64,000 nucleotides of DNA from Methylocystis sp. MJC1 (GCF_026427715.1 NZ_CP107558.1:3859489-3923488), one strand, 5' to 3'; positions 18,108 to 28,474 are shown, counted from the first letter of the stretch. Numbers and translations: made by a program. The notes: generated from the sequence alone by a model not told the origin.

Positions 18108-18770
18108 ATGAGCGGCGCACGTCTTTTTGCGGCTTTTCTCTCTCTCGCCGGGCTTGCGGCCATTTCCGCGAGCGCACAGGCGCAGCCCAAGCGGGTTCTC
18201 ATCATCGGCGACAGTCTCAGCGCCGGCTATAATCTGCCGGAGGGAACCTCTTTTCCCTGGGCGCTCAACCGGCGGCTTCACATGCGCGGCCACAGGGACG
18301 TCGCGGTTCTCGACGCGACGGAAATGGGCGACACTACCGGCGACGCGCTGGAGCGACTGCCCAAAGCCTTTGCCTATGGCGCCGACGCCGTCATCGTCGA
18401 GCTCGGCGGCAATGACATGTTGCAGCGTGAAGACCCCTCCGTCGTCTATCGAAATCTCGACGCCATCGTCCGCTACAGCAAGGCGCGCGGCTCGCGCGTG
18501 ATCCTCGCCGGCATGCTTTCCTATCCGCGCCGCCGCGATCCAACCTACAAGCTGCGCTTCGACTGGGTCTATCCGACGCTCGCCGCCCAGCAAAAGGTCG
18601 CGCTCTATCCCTTCTTCCTCGACGGCGTCTACGGCAATCCTGCGCTTATCCAGGACGATAACAAGCATCCCAATGTGCTGGGCTCGGATTATATCGCGGC
18701 GCGCATGACGCCGATGGTCGAGCGGACGTTGCAGGCGCCCGAGCGCCGGCGCTACCACGCTTGGCGGTGA
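18108..18770 (+). CDS. Exported SGNH-family esterase (TesA-like arylesterase)
   Basis: 220 residues with a Sec signal peptide (about 1-24, AAFLSLAGLAAISASAQAQ). SGNH blocks are all present: block I IIGDSLSAGYNLP with the nucleophile serine near 36, block III VELGGNDM near 100, and block V DDNKHPNVLG near 183 with the catalytic Asp/His. Resembles TesA, acyl-CoA thioesterase I/lysophospholipase/arylesterase, in the periplasm. AGGAGC precedes the ATG by 9 bases. A palindromic repeat begins 8 bases after the stop codon. Confidence 0.9.
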   Translation: MSGARLFAAFLSLAGLAAISASAQAQPKRVLIIGDSLSAGYNLPEGTSFPWALNRRLHMRGHRDVAVLDATEMGDTTGDALERLPKAFAYGADAVIVELGGNDMLQREDPSVVYRNLDAIVRYSKARGSRVILAGMLSYPRRRDPTYKLRFDWVYPTLAAQQKVALYPFFLDGVYGNPALIQDDNKHPNVLGSDYIAARMTPMVERTLQAPERRRYHAWR

Positions 18771-18777
18771 AAACCGG

Positions 18778-18860
18778 CCGTCATTGCGAGGAACGAAGCG
18801 ACGAAGCAACCCAGAGCCCCGCGGCGGCCCTGGATTGCTTCGCTTCGCTCGCAATGACGG
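18778..18860. repeat. Palindromic repeat family B, copy 1
   Basis: About 83-bp palindrome starting CCGTCATTGCGAG and ending CTCGCAATGACGG, with GAAGCAA/TTGCTTC inner arms. Other copies: 40715-40797, 46611-46689 (inside rsmA) and 61691-61778. It follows the esterase stop codon by 7 bases. Confidence 0.88.
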
Positions 18861-18944
18861 CGGGGAGGCGGCGGCGTTGAGAAGGGCTGCATTGCGGCGG
18901 AGGTTGTCCGTCCCTATCTTATCGCTTCCGAGAGGTAAGCGAAG

Positions 18945-19253
18945 ATGAGCAACGAACCGAGAGGCAATATAGAAATCATTCCGCCGGGTCAGAGGTCGCG
19001 CGCCGAGGCGGAGGACGACGGCTTCCCCACCTCGCGCGTCTGGATTTCCTCGGGGCAACGCGAGGTTAAATTCGTCAAGCTCGGCCCGTTCCAGAGCATG
19101 CTGGTCGGCGCCGGCCTGCTGCTCTTTGTGGGCCTCAGCCTGTTCTTCCTCTCCGGGCTCCTGCTCGTCCTCGTCCCGGCCGTCGCTTTGCTCGGCGCGG
19201 GCGCCTGGGTGGCCAATGCCCTGGGCTTGGGCCCCTTCCGGCGGCTGCGGTAG
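18945..19253 (+). CDS. Small hypothetical membrane protein (102 aa)
   Basis: Not assigned to a named family. A charged soluble N-terminus of about 50 residues (starts MSNEPRGNIEII) is followed by two adjacent membrane segments (about 52-70 and 73-95) rich in Leu/Ala/Gly, and a short basic tail LGPFRRLR. GAGAGGTAAG precedes the ATG. It sits between a repeat and ileS, and its base use matches the neighbours. Probably real and chromosomal core, function unknown. Confidence 0.65.
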   Translation: MSNEPRGNIEIIPPGQRSRAEAEDDGFPTSRVWISSGQREVKFVKLGPFQSMLVGAGLLLFVGLSLFFLSGLLLVLVPAVALLGAGAWVANALGLGPFRRLR

Positions 19254-19465
19254 ATTTTTTGAGGCTTTTCGGCCTCCGCGCCCCTTGCTAAAGAGGGGCA
19301 TGCTGATTTTGTGGCGCATACGAATTACCGGCCCGGTCCGCGCTTGAGCTGTGCTCGCGCGGGTTCCGGGTTTTTGGCGCAATTGGCGCTTCCTTTCCAA
19401 ATCCATTATGTGACGCGGACCTTGCCGGCCGTCCCGGCGCCGCCCGACCCCGGTTTCGAGACCCC

Positions 19466-22400
19466 ATGAACGACGACACGCCCAAAGGGCCCGACTATTC
19501 CAAGAGCCTCTATCTGCCGGTCACGGATTTTCCGATGCGCGCCGGCCTGCCGCAGCGGGAGCCCGAGTTCCTGAAGCGCTGGGAGGAGATCGGCCTCAAC
19601 GCGAAAATGCGCGAGGCGGCCAAGGGCCGGCCGAAATTCACGCTGCACGACGGCCCGCCCTACGCCAATGGCAATATCCATATCGGCCATGCGCTGAATA
19701 AGGTCCTCAAGGACATCGTCACGCGCAGCCAGCGCATGACCGGCAAGGATTGCGTCTATGTGCCGGGCTGGGACTGCCACGGCCTCCCGATCGAATGGAA
19801 GATCGAGGAAGAAAACTACCGCGCCAAGGGCAAGAAGAAGCCCGACTTCGCGCAGCCGGACGAGATGATCGCGTTTCGGCGCGAGTGCCGGGCCTATGCG
19901 GAGAACTGGCTCTCGATCCAGCGCGAGGAGTTCAAGCGGCTCGGCGTCGCCGGCGAATGGGACCGCCCTTACGCCACCATGGCCTACCCGGCCGAGGCGA
20001 TCATCGCCCGCGAGATCATGAAATTCGCCGAGAACGGCTTGCTCTATCGCGGCTCCAAGCCGGTGATGTGGTCGGTCGTCGAGAAGACGGCGCTGGCAGA
20101 AGCGGAAGTCGAATATGAGGACCACACCAGCGATACGGTGTGGGTGGCGTTCCCCATCCCGCGCGGTGCGGACGAGGACCTTGCCGACGCGCGCGTGGTG
20201 ATCTGGACCACGACGCCTTGGACGCTGCCGGGCAATCGCGCGATCTCCTTCTCCTCGAAAATCGCCTACGGGCTTTATCGCGTGACCGAGGCGCCCGAAA
20301 ACAACTGGGCCTTCCCGGGCGCCAAATTCATCCTTGCCGACAAGCTGGCGGGAGACGTCTTCAAAGCCGCCAAGGTTGACGGCTTCGAGCGGCTGCGCGA
20401 CGTGCCGGCGTCGACGCTCTCGGAACTCGTCTGCGCCCATCCGCTCGCGCATCTGGGCTATGCCTTCGACGTGCCGCTCTTCGACGGCGATCACGTCACC
20501 GACGACACGGGCACGGGCTTCGTGCACACGGCGCCGGGCCATGGCCGCGAAGACTTCGATATCTGGATGGCGAACGGTCGGCGTCTCGCCGAGTCCGGCA
20601 TCGACAGCCGCATTCCCTATACGGTCGACGAAGACGGCTTCTACACCAAGGAAGCGCCGGGCTTCGCCGGCAAGCGCGTGCTCACCGAAAAGGGCGAGAA
20701 GGGAGACGCCAATGAGGCCGTGATGGCGGAGCTGGTGAAAGCCGGCAATCTCATCGCGCGCGGGCGGTTGAAGCATCAGTATCCGCATTCCTGGCGCTCG
20801 AAGAAGCCGGTGATCTTTCGCAATACGCCGCAGTGGTTCATCGCGATGGACAAGCCCATGGACCGCGCGTCTTCAGGCGCGCGTGGGGGCGCGGCAGAAA
20901 GCGCTCGGTCCAATGCGCCCACCTTGCGGGAAATCGCGTTCGAAGAAATCTCCCGCACCCAATGGACGCCCGCCGCCGGCGAGAACCGCATCCGCGGCAT
21001 GATCGCCAATCGTCCCGACTGGGTCGTCTCGCGCCAGCGCGCCTGGGGCGTGCCGATCGCCGTCTTCGTAAAGAAGGGCACGCATGAGATCCTTGTCGAT
21101 CCGCGCGTGAACGCCCGCATCGTCGAGGCGTTCGAGAAGGAAGGCGCGGACGCCTGGTATGAGACGCGCGCCGCCGAGCGCTTCCTCGCGCCCGACTATG
21201 ATCCCAACGACTATGAGAAAGTCGCCGACGTTCTCGACGTGTGGTTCGATTCGGGTTCGACGCACGCCTTCGTGCTCGACGATCCGACGAGCTTCCCCGC
21301 GCTTGCCGGCATTCACAGAAAGCGCGACGGCGGCGACGACGAGGTGATGTATCTCGAAGGCTCGGACCAGCATCGCGGTTGGTTCCACTCTTCTCTTCTC
21401 GAAAGCTGCGGCACGCGCTTGCGCGCGCCTTACGACGCCGTGCTGACGCATGGCTTCGTGCTCGACGAGAAGGGGCGCAAAATGTCGAAGTCGCTCGGCA
21501 ATGTCGTCGCGCCGCAGAAGGTGATTTCGGACTCGGGCGCCGACATCCTGCGCCTGTGGGTCGCGGCCTCCGATTACGCCGACGATCTGCGCGTCGGCCC
21601 TGAGATTCTGAAGACCTTCGTCGATCTCTATCGCAAATTGCGCAACACGCTGCGCTGGATGATCGGCGCGCTCGCGCATTACGGCGCGGACGACGACGCA
21701 GCGCTGGAACACGCAAGCGAGCTCGAGCGGCTGATGCTGCATCGTCTCGTCGAGGTGGATGCGCAAATCCGTGTTGCCTATGCGGCCTTTGACTACAAGC
21801 GGGTCGTGGCCTTGCTCACGCCCTTCATGACGAGCGATCTTTCCGCCTTCTATTTCGACGTCCGCAAGGATGCGCTCTATTGCGAGCCGCCGTCGAGCGT
21901 GAAGCGCAAGGCGTCGCTCGCCGTCATCGAACGCATCTTCCGCTGCGTGACGACATGGCTCGCGCCGATCCTCGTCTTCACGGCGGAAGAAGCTTGGCTC
22001 GCGCGCTATGCGGACGCCGTCTCGGTGCATGTCGAGAGCTTCCCGGACATTCCGTCGCATTGGCGCGACGAGGCGTTGGCGAAGAAATGGGAGGGCGTGC
22101 GCGCCATCCGCGCAGTGGTGACGGGCGCACTCGAAATCGAACGCGCGCAAAAGCGCATCGGCTCCTCCTTGGAAGCGGCGCCGGTCGTTTATGTCGCGGA
22201 CGGCCATTTGCGCGCTGCGCTGGATGGCGTCGATTTCGCGGAAATCTGCATCGTGTCGGACATCGTCATCGAGACGGGCGAAGGACCGGCCGAAGCCTTC
22301 CGCCTACCGGAGGTAAAGGGCGTCGCGGTTGTTCCGAGCCGCGCGAGCGGCGTCAAATGCGCGCGCTCCTGGAAATATTTCGACCCCGCTACCGCGGACC

Positions 22401-22477
22401 CGGACTATCCCGACGTCACGCCCCGCGACGCGCAGGCGCTCAAAGAGTTGAAGGCGCTTGGGCGCTGGAGCGCGTAG
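19466..22477 (+). CDS. ileS: Isoleucyl-tRNA synthetase
   Basis: Charges tRNA-Ile and edits valine. 1003 residues. Class Ia signatures: HIGH in [17 protein letters not shown] near residue 73 and KMSKS in [10 protein letters not shown] near 672; the CP1 editing domain lies between. At nucleotides 20865-20930 (about residue 467-488) a short Gly/Ala/Ser-rich insertion ([18 protein letters not shown]) interrupts the region before LREIAFEEI and is absent from typical bacterial sequences as I know them. The C-terminus has only one cysteine, so the zinc-ribbon seen in E. coli IleRS is not evident. Confidence 0.97.
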   Translation: MNDDTPKGPDYSKSLYLPVTDFPMRAGLPQREPEFLKRWEEIGLNAKMREAAKGRPKFTLHDGPPYANGNIHIGHALNKVLKDIVTRSQRMTGKDCVYVPGWDCHGLPIEWKIEEENYRAKGKKKPDFAQPDEMIAFRRECRAYAENWLSIQREEFKRLGVAGEWDRPYATMAYPAEAIIAREIMKFAENGLLYRGSKPVMWSVVEKTALAEAEVEYEDHTSDTVWVAFPIPRGADEDLADARVVIWTTTPWTLPGNRAISFSSKIAYGLYRVTEAPENNWAFPGAKFILADKLAGDVFKAAKVDGFERLRDVPASTLSELVCAHPLAHLGYAFDVPLFDGDHVTDDTGTGFVHTAPGHGREDFDIWMANGRRLAESGIDSRIPYTVDEDGFYTKEAPGFAGKRVLTEKGEKGDANEAVMAELVKAGNLIARGRLKHQYPHSWRSKKPVIFRNTPQWFIAMDKPMDRASSGARGGAAESARSNAPTLREIAFEEISRTQWTPAAGENRIRGMIANRPDWVVSRQRAWGVPIAVFVKKGTHEILVDPRVNARIVEAFEKEGADAWYETRAAERFLAPDYDPNDYEKVADVLDVWFDSGSTHAFVLDDPTSFPALAGIHRKRDGGDDEVMYLEGSDQHRGWFHSSLLESCGTRLRAPYDAVLTHGFVLDEKGRKMSKSLGNVVAPQKVISDSGADILRLWVAASDYADDLRVGPEILKTFVDLYRKLRNTLRWMIGALAHYGADDDAALEHASELERLMLHRLVEVDAQIRVAYAAFDYKRVVALLTPFMTSDLSAFYFDVRKDALYCEPPSSVKRKASLAVIERIFRCVTTWLAPILVFTAEEAWLARYADAVSVHVESFPDIPSHWRDEALAKKWEGVRAIRAVVTGALEIERAQKRIGSSLEAAPVVYVADGHLRAALDGVDFAEICIVSDIVIETGEGPAEAFRLPEVKGVAVVPSRASGVKCARSWKYFDPATADPDYPDVTPRDAQALKELKALGRWSA

Positions 22478-22511
22478 CGGTTCGAATGAAAGAAGGCTTG
22501 ACGCGGCTCTG

Positions 22512-22643
22512 CCCCCTCCCCAACCCTCCCCCGCTTCGCGGGAGAGGGAGTGAGGCGCGTCGCGCGGAAAAACTCGCGGGTCCTGATGAAGGCCGCGGCC
22601 TTGCCCCCTCTCCCGCGTTAGCGGGGGAGGGCTGGGGAGGGGG
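22512..22643. repeat. GC-rich nested inverted repeat
   Basis: The left part (22512-22550) begins CCCCCTCCCCAACCCTCCCC and has its own CCCGCTTCGCGGG hairpin. The right part (22606-22643) mirrors it, with CCCGCGTTAGCGGG and ending GGGGAGGGGG. The whole 132 bp can pair end to end. It fills the gap between ileS and the flippase gene and ends 3 bases before the latter's TTG start, supplying its ribosome-binding purines. This pattern is a familiar dispersed element in alphaproteobacterial genomes. Confidence 0.85.
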
Positions 22644-22646
22644 CCT

Positions 22647-24074
22647 TTGAAAGTCCTCCTCGCCTTTCTCGCCAACACCGCGACCAATTTCATCATCGGC
22701 CTGATGGTCGCGAAGTTCCTCGGCCCCGAGGAATATGGTCGCTTCGCGCTCGCTTTCTCGATCGCAGTCGTGGTGCAGACGGCGCTCTACGACTGGCTGC
22801 GGCTCTCGGCAACGCGCTTCTATTCCCAGCGCACGCGCGAGAACGAGCCCGTCATCCGTTCGACGCTCGGGACGTCCTTCGTCGTCGTCAGCGTCTTTCT
22901 GGCGTTGAGCACCTTGCTCTATTCGCTCGTGGGCCCCGAACTCGACTTCGACAGCGAGCTGATCCTTCTCGCCTTGCTCACCGCGACCGCGAACGGCCTG
23001 TTCGACTATTCGACCGCCCTCGCCCGCGCGCGTTTCGAAGACGGCGCCTATGGAAGGCTCGTCTTCGTCAAAAACATCCTCGCCTTTATCCTGCTCGGCG
23101 GCGGCGCCTTCATTTTCCATTCGGCGGGCGTCGCCCTCGCGGGCGGCGTTGCAAGCCTATTGGGCTCGGTGTTTCTCACGCGCGCCTCGCTACGCGATCC
23201 AGACGCGCGCTGCCTGGGCGCCAAACGGGAGACCGCGAAGCTTCTCATCGCCTATAGCGCGCCTATCGTCGCGGCCCATCTGCTGTACACGTCGATGCCG
23301 CTGGCGGCGCGCTCGATCGTCGCCAGCGTCTACGACTTCGCCGAGACCGGCCAGTTCGCCCTCGCCTATGACCTCGGCATGCGCGCCATCATGGCCTTCG
23401 GCTCGGCGCTCGACGTGCTTTTGTTTCAAATCGCCGTCGCGGCGCATGAGGAGCACGGCGAGGACCGCGCCCGTGTCCAGGTCGCGCACAATATGAGCGT
23501 CGTCTTCGCCTTTCTGCTACCGGCCTGCGCCGGGCTTTGGCTGGTTCTGCCGTCGGTCGAAGCGCTGATCGTGCCCGCGCAGTTCCGTGGCCCTTTTGGT
23601 CATTATCTCGGGTTGCTGATGCCAGGGCTGTTCGCCATGGGGATCATCAACTTCGGCTTGAACCCCGTTTTCCAGATCAGCAAGCGCACCGGCCCGCTGA
23701 TCGCGGCGGCGCTCGCTGCAGCCGTGACCTCGCTGACTTTGCTTTTTGCTTTGCCCTGGGGCGCTGACGCCTCCAACCTCGCCGTCGCCCAGGCCGGCGG
23801 CTACTTGGCCGCGCTCGCTGCGACGATTTTCTTTGTGCTGAAGGCGCAGCCGGTCTGGCCGTCGTTCTGGGATCTTCTCGCGGCGATCGTCGCCACCGGT
23901 GTCATGCTCGTCGCGCTGATCCCGATGCGCAGCATGGCGCCCGGATTTGCAACGCTGCTGCTGCAGATCTTCTCGGGGGGCGCCATCTACGGCGTGATGG
24001 TCGCGGCCTTCGACATCGCCGGCCTGCGCACGCAGGCGATCGCCTGGCTCCGGCCCCGCCTCCAGCGGGCGTGA
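22647..24074 (+). CDS. Oligosaccharide flippase-like membrane protein (MOP superfamily)
   Basis: 475 residues with about 12-14 hydrophobic helices spread over the whole length and a first segment NTATNFIIGLMVAKFLGPEE typical of Wzx/RfbX polysaccharide flippases. Such proteins move lipid-linked sugar repeats across the inner membrane. No glycosyltransferases or polymerase genes lie nearby, so the cargo is unknown. The start is TTG at 22647; its Shine-Dalgarno purines belong to the preceding inverted repeat. Confidence 0.82.
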   Translation: MKVLLAFLANTATNFIIGLMVAKFLGPEEYGRFALAFSIAVVVQTALYDWLRLSATRFYSQRTRENEPVIRSTLGTSFVVVSVFLALSTLLYSLVGPELDFDSELILLALLTATANGLFDYSTALARARFEDGAYGRLVFVKNILAFILLGGGAFIFHSAGVALAGGVASLLGSVFLTRASLRDPDARCLGAKRETAKLLIAYSAPIVAAHLLYTSMPLAARSIVASVYDFAETGQFALAYDLGMRAIMAFGSALDVLLFQIAVAAHEEHGEDRARVQVAHNMSVVFAFLLPACAGLWLVLPSVEALIVPAQFRGPFGHYLGLLMPGLFAMGIINFGLNPVFQISKRTGPLIAAALAAAVTSLTLLFALPWGADASNLAVAQAGGYLAALAATIFFVLKAQPVWPSFWDLLAAIVATGVMLVALIPMRSMAPGFATLLLQIFSGGAIYGVMVAAFDIAGLRTQAIAWLRPRLQRA

Positions 24075-24133
24075 CAGAAGCGCTGGCGCGCTTATGTTAG
24101 GGTTATCGTGTTCCAGCCGGTGAGGTTTTTGCG

Positions 24134-24979
24134 ATGGTCATGCCGCTCTACGACGACGCGCCCCTGCGCCATCTCAAGCGGCCGATCGTCAATCACGCGC
24201 TGATCGTGGTCAATATTCTGGTTTTCGTGGTCGTCTACAGCGAGATTCTCGGCGATCCCTTAACCATCATGCGCGGTTTCGCCATCATCCCGCGCGTGCT
24301 CTTCGGCGAGGCCGATCTCGCCGATTGGATCGTCGGCCCACCGGCGCCGGCGACGCTGGTCACCTCGCTGTTCTTCCACTCCTCGCTGCTGCATATCGCG
24401 AGCAATATGCTTTTTCTCTATGTCTTCGGCGATAATGTCGAAGACGCCATGGGCTCGCTGCATTACCTGCTGTTTTATCTCTGCTGCGGCGTTATGGCGG
24501 GCGTCTTCTATGTCTATGCGACGCCCCAATCCATCGTGCCCCTTGTCGGCGCCTCGGGCGCGATATCGGGCGTCTGCGCGGCCTTCCTGCTGCTCTACCC
24601 GCGCGCCACGGTCACGGGGTTCTTCCCGCCGCTCACCTTCGTGATGTTTCCTTTCTGGCTCATCACGCTTGCGGAAAAATCCCGCCCGCCGCTGCGGCCG
24701 CTTTTCGGATTGAAGCCGCCGCTGTTCTCCTTCCACGCTTCGGGCTTCATCTTCATCGGGGCCTGGATCCTGCTCCAGCTTTTGAACGCCAGCTGGGGCG
24801 GCGGCGAAAGCCATATCGCCTGGATGGCGCATGTCGGCGGCATCGTGGCGGGGCTGGCGCTCACGCCGTTTTTCAAGCGGCGCAAGCATAAGCTTTTCGA
24901 CCGCGGACCCCATGGCGCGACCAAGACGTCGCCTGCGCCGCAAGCACTGCCGCCGGAAGAAACGCCTTTCGAAAACTGA
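24134..24979 (+). CDS. Rhomboid family intramembrane serine protease
   Basis: 281 residues, six or seven membrane helices. The catalytic serine lies in GASGAISG near residue 138 and the histidine in AWMAHVGGIVAGL near 237; FFHSSLLHIASNMLFLYVFG near 87 is the H-x3-x4-N region that forms the oxyanion site. Rhomboids cleave transmembrane segments of membrane proteins. A polar C-terminal tail of about 35 residues follows the last helix. GAGG lies upstream of ATG; the third codon is also ATG. Confidence 0.92.
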   Translation: MVMPLYDDAPLRHLKRPIVNHALIVVNILVFVVVYSEILGDPLTIMRGFAIIPRVLFGEADLADWIVGPPAPATLVTSLFFHSSLLHIASNMLFLYVFGDNVEDAMGSLHYLLFYLCCGVMAGVFYVYATPQSIVPLVGASGAISGVCAAFLLLYPRATVTGFFPPLTFVMFPFWLITLAEKSRPPLRPLFGLKPPLFSFHASGFIFIGAWILLQLLNASWGGGESHIAWMAHVGGIVAGLALTPFFKRRKHKLFDRGPHGATKTSPAPQALPPEETPFEN

Positions 24980-25011
24980 GGGGGCTTGAAAAAGGGGCTT
25001 GACCTCCCCGT

Positions 25012-25040
25012 TTGACTTGCGCGCGCGCCCCCGTTACCAG
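25012..25040 (+). promoter_or_regulatory. Candidate promoter of etfBA
   Basis: TTGACT at 25012-25017 with TTACCA/TACCAG 16-17 bases downstream fits an alphaproteobacterial housekeeping promoter loosely. It lies 60 bases before the etfB ATG. A second TTGACC occurs at 24999. The -10 match is weak. Confidence 0.3.
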
Positions 25041-25099
25041 ACCGCCACAGTTTTTAGCGGGACGCGCTGCGTCCGCCCTTCATCTCCAGAGGTCGCGCG

Positions 25100-25846
25100 A
25101 TGAAAATTCTCGTACCCGTTAAACGGGTCGTCGACTACAACGTGAAAATCCGGGTGAAGCCCGACGGCTCCGGCGTCGATCTCGCCAATGTGAAAATGTC
25201 GATGAACCCGTTCGACGAAATCGCCGTCGAAGAGGCGCTGAGGCTGAAGGAAGCCGGCAAGGCGACGGAAGTCGTCGTCGTCTCCATCGGCCCGGCCAAG
25301 GCCGACGATACCCTGCGCACCGGCCTCGCCATGGGCGCCGACCGCGGCATTCTGGTCAAGACCGACGAGACGGTCGAGCCGCTCGCCGTCGCCAAGATCC
25401 TCGCCAAGATTGCGGCCGAGGAGCAGCCGGGCCTCATCATCCTCGGCAAGCAGGCGATCGACGACGACTCGAACCAGACTGGCCAGATGCTCGCCGCTTT
25501 GCTGGGCTGGGGCCAGGGCACTTTCGCCTCAAAGGTCGATCTGACCGACGGCTCGGTCGACGTGACGCGCGAGATCGACGGCGGCCTGCAGACGGTGAGC
25601 CTGAAGCTTCCGGCAATCGTCACGACTGATCTTCGCCTCAACGAGCCGCGCTATGCGTCGCTCCCCAATATCATCAAGGCGAAGAAGAAGGAGGTCGCCG
25701 TTAAGGCGCCGTCCGACTACGGCGTCGACATCACGCCGCGCCTCGAGGTGCTGAGCACCGCCGCCCCCGCGACGCGCGCCGCCGGCATCAAGGTCGGCTC
25801 GGTCGCCGAACTCGTCTCCAAGCTCAAGGAAGCGGGAGTTCTCTGA
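25100..25846 (+). CDS. etfB: Electron transfer flavoprotein beta subunit
   Basis: 248 residues; with EtfA it forms the soluble ETF dimer that takes electrons from acyl-CoA dehydrogenases and passes them to ETF:ubiquinone oxidoreductase. Starts [20 protein letters not shown], with the beta-subunit signature region around residue 120 ([19 protein letters not shown]) that binds AMP. The stop is one base from the etfA ATG, so the pair is a tight operon. An AGAGG ribosome site precedes the ATG. Confidence 0.96.
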   Translation: MKILVPVKRVVDYNVKIRVKPDGSGVDLANVKMSMNPFDEIAVEEALRLKEAGKATEVVVVSIGPAKADDTLRTGLAMGADRGILVKTDETVEPLAVAKILAKIAAEEQPGLIILGKQAIDDDSNQTGQMLAALLGWGQGTFASKVDLTDGSVDVTREIDGGLQTVSLKLPAIVTTDLRLNEPRYASLPNIIKAKKKEVAVKAPSDYGVDITPRLEVLSTAAPATRAAGIKVGSVAELVSKLKEAGVL

Positions 25847-25847
25847 T

Positions 25848-26792
25848 ATGGCCATTCTGCTTCTCGCTGAAACCGCCAATGGCGCACTTGCGCCCTCGAC
25901 CGCCAAGGCGCTCACCGCCGCCTCGCAGATCGGCGGCCCGGTCCACATCCTCATCGTCGGCCCCGGCCTCGACGGCGCTGCGGCCTCGGCCGCCAAGCTC
26001 GCCGGCGTCGAGAAAGTGCTCTACGCCGCCGACGCCTCGCTCGATCATGTTCTTGCCGAGCCGGTCGCGGCGCTGATCCTGTCGCTCGCTGGCTCGTACG
26101 ACGTGATCATCGCCCCCTCGACCAGCGCGACCAAGAACGTGCTGCCGCGCGTCGCCGCGCTACTCGACGTCGCCCAGGTCTCGGACATCATCAAGGTCGT
26201 CTCGCCCGACACTTTCGAGCGCCCGATCTACGCCGGCAACGCCGTGCAGACAGTCCGCGCCAAGGACGCCAAGAAGGTCATCACCGTCCGCACCACGGCC
26301 TTCGCGGCCGCGCCCGAGGGCGGCTCGGCTCCGGTCGAGACGATCGGCGCCGCCGCCAATCCGGGCGTCTCCACCTTCAAGAGCGAGGAGCTCGCCAAGT
26401 CCGAGCGTCCCGAGCTGACCTCGGCCCGCATCATCGTCTCCGGCGGCCGCGCGCTCGGCTCCGCCGAGAACTTCCAGAAGGTGCTGGACCCGGTCGCGAC
26501 CAAACTCAACGCCGCGATCGGCGCTTCGCGCGCGGCGGTCGACGCCGGCTATGCGCCGAACGACCTGCAGGTCGGCCAGACCGGCAAGGCTGTCGCCCCC
26601 GAGCTCTACGTCGCGGTCGGCATTTCCGGCGCGATCCAGCATCTCGCCGGCATGAAGGACTCGAAGATCATCGTCGCCATCAACAAGGATGAAGAGGCGC
26701 CGATCTTCCAGGTCGCCGATTACGGGCTCGTCGCCGATCTCTTCCAGGCGGTGCCGGAGCTCGACGCGGAGCTTGCCAAGCTCGGCAAGTAA
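25848..26792 (+). CDS. etfA: Electron transfer flavoprotein alpha subunit
   Basis: 314 residues; binds FAD in the C-terminal domain, where the signature runs [20 protein letters not shown] (about 243-262), then [20 protein letters not shown] and [10 protein letters not shown]. Works with EtfB in fatty-acid or amino-acid oxidation. The stop is followed immediately by an A-tract and a GC hairpin. Neighbouring hbd also acts on acyl-CoA intermediates. Confidence 0.96.
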   Translation: MAILLLAETANGALAPSTAKALTAASQIGGPVHILIVGPGLDGAAASAAKLAGVEKVLYAADASLDHVLAEPVAALILSLAGSYDVIIAPSTSATKNVLPRVAALLDVAQVSDIIKVVSPDTFERPIYAGNAVQTVRAKDAKKVITVRTTAFAAAPEGGSAPVETIGAAANPGVSTFKSEELAKSERPELTSARIIVSGGRALGSAENFQKVLDPVATKLNAAIGASRAAVDAGYAPNDLQVGQTGKAVAPELYVAVGISGAIQHLAGMKDSKIIVAINKDEEAPIFQVADYGLVADLFQAVPELDAELAKLGK

Positions 26793-26829
26793 AAAAAACC
26801 GCTCCCCGCTCCGCTGGTGGCGGGGAGCG
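26791..26829. terminator. Hairpin with flanking A-tract after etfA
   Basis: A 10-bp stem CGCTCCCCGC/GCGGGGAGCG (26800-26809 and 26820-26829) is preceded by eight A bases. On the plus strand there is no T-run after the stem; on the minus strand the stem is followed by eight T bases, a textbook intrinsic terminator. It may therefore block antisense transcription into etfA, or end etfBA by another mechanism. Confidence 0.55.
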
Positions 26830-26965
26830 CAATCCTGACATTTTGAAGCTTGCCGGTTTTCTTTCGACCCATTCGCGCGTTATATTGCAGTGCAACGTTG
26901 GCCGCATTTGCATCGCAGCCGTCCCGCCCCTTTGACGGCGGTCCTCTCGCTATGGTGTTCGAACT

Positions 26966-27847
26966 ATGAGCTTCGAGATTCGCAAAGTCGGCGTCATCGG
27001 CGCGGGGCAGATGGGCAAGGGCATCGCGCATGTCTGCGCGCTTGCGGGATTGGACGTCGCGCTCAACGACACCACACCAGAACGCATCGAGGCCGGCATC
27101 AAGGATGTCGGCGTGCAGATGAAGAAGTCGATCGAGCGCGGCTTGCTCACGACCGAGGTCGTCGATAAGGCGCTACCGCATATCTCCGCCGCCCCGGCCC
27201 TTCAGGATTTCGGCGACTGCGACATCGTCATCGAGGCGGCGACCGAGAATGAAGAGGTCAAGCGCAAGATCCTCTCCGACGTTGCAACCGTGGTGAAGCC
27301 GGACGGCATCATCGCCTCCAACACCTCGTCGATTTCCATTACCCGCCTTGCCTCGATCACCGGCCGGCCCGAACGCTTCATCGGCATTCATTTCATGAAT
27401 CCGGTGCCGCGCATGCAGCTTGTCGAGCTGATCCGCGGTATCGCGACCGACGACGCCACTTTCGAAGAGGCAAAGGGCTTCTGCGCCAAGCTTGGGAAGA
27501 CGGTGACGGTCTCGGAGGATTTCCCGGCCTTCATCGTCAACCGCATCCTTTTGCCGATGATCAACGAGGCTATCTACACGCTCTATGAGGGTGTGGGCTC
27601 GGTCGAGGCGATCGACACGGCCATGCGGCTCGGCGCCAATCATCCAATGGGCCCGCTGCAGCTCGCGGATTTCATCGGATTGGACACCTGCCTTTCGGTG
27701 ATGCAAGTGCTCCACGAAGGCCTGGCCGACACCAAATATCGCCCTTGCCCGCTGCTCGTGAAATATGTCGAGGCCGGCTGGCTCGGCAAAAAGACTCAGC
27801 GCGGTTTCTACGATTATCGCAGCGGCACGCCGACGCCGACGCGCTGA
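26966..27847 (+). CDS. hbd: 3-hydroxybutyryl-CoA dehydrogenase
   Basis: NAD(P)-dependent oxidation of (S)-3-hydroxybutyryl-CoA or the reverse, cytoplasmic. 293 residues, the length of stand-alone enzymes. Rossmann motif GAGQMGKGIAHVCALAG at residues 10-26; catalytic His in GIHFMNPVP near 141; substrate/dimer region DFPAFIVNRILLPMINEA near 187. Placed after etfBA and before secB, as in many rhizobia. It could serve butanoate degradation or polyhydroxybutyrate-linked metabolism. Confidence 0.94.
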   Translation: MSFEIRKVGVIGAGQMGKGIAHVCALAGLDVALNDTTPERIEAGIKDVGVQMKKSIERGLLTTEVVDKALPHISAAPALQDFGDCDIVIEAATENEEVKRKILSDVATVVKPDGIIASNTSSISITRLASITGRPERFIGIHFMNPVPRMQLVELIRGIATDDATFEEAKGFCAKLGKTVTVSEDFPAFIVNRILLPMINEAIYTLYEGVGSVEAIDTAMRLGANHPMGPLQLADFIGLDTCLSVMQVLHEGLADTKYRPCPLLVKYVEAGWLGKKTQRGFYDYRSGTPTPTR

Positions 27848-27955
27848 CGTCTCACCGCCCTCCTAAGAGGCGCCCCCCTGCCTTGTTCCGCATGGGGAGA
27901 CGTGTTAGGCGGGCCCCACTTTCCGCCATCCGGCGGCACGGCTGGAGATTCTCAA

Positions 27956-28441
27956 ATGACCGATACGAATGGAAACGGTGGCGGCGCGCAGGGCGGCGCT
28001 CCGGCCCTGAACGCGCTGGTGCAGTATCTGAAGGATTTTTCCTTCGAGAACCCGAACGCCCCGAATTCGCTCGGACCGCAAGAGCAGGCGCCGAATATTT
28101 CCATTCAGGTCAATGTCAACGCCAAGCAGCTGGCGCCGACCGACTTCGAGGTGACGCTCACCCTTGACGCCAAGGCCGGCGAAGGCGCGGGCCTGCTGTT
28201 CAAGCTCGATCTCGAATATGGCGGCGTCTTCCGCCTCATCAACATTCCGCAGGAGCAGATTCATCCCATCGTGATGATCGAATGCCCGCGTTTGCTGTTC
28301 CCCTTCGTCCGCCAGATCGTGGCCGACGCCACGCGCGACGGCGGCTTCCCGCCGCTCTATGTCGACCCGATCGATTTCGTCGCGCTTTATCAGCAGAAGG
28401 CCGCCGAAGCCGCCGCTCAGCCGCCGGTCGCGAACGCCTGA
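27956..28441 (+). CDS. secB: Protein-export chaperone SecB
   Basis: About 161 residues; tetrameric cytosolic chaperone that keeps preproteins unfolded and hands them to SecA. Contains [14 protein letters not shown] and the family core LIFKLDLEY-like stretch [15 protein letters not shown] and [20 protein letters not shown]. The ATG at 27956 follows GGAGA; a longer frame upstream gives an unrelated leader. Part of the origin-proximal secB-dnaQ-coaE-maf block known from Caulobacter and rhizobia. A family A repeat starts 33 bases after the stop. Confidence 0.95.
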   Translation: MTDTNGNGGGAQGGAPALNALVQYLKDFSFENPNAPNSLGPQEQAPNISIQVNVNAKQLAPTDFEVTLTLDAKAGEGAGLLFKLDLEYGGVFRLINIPQEQIHPIVMIECPRLLFPFVRQIVADATRDGGFPPLYVDPIDFVALYQQKAAEAAAQPPVANA

Positions 28442-28474
28442 CGTTTCTCTAATTCCGTTCTCGCATTGGGGCTC

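Noticed and set aside
26932..26956. TTGACG ... TATGGT as hbd promoter
   Set aside because: Spacer is only 13 bases, too short for a housekeeping promoter.
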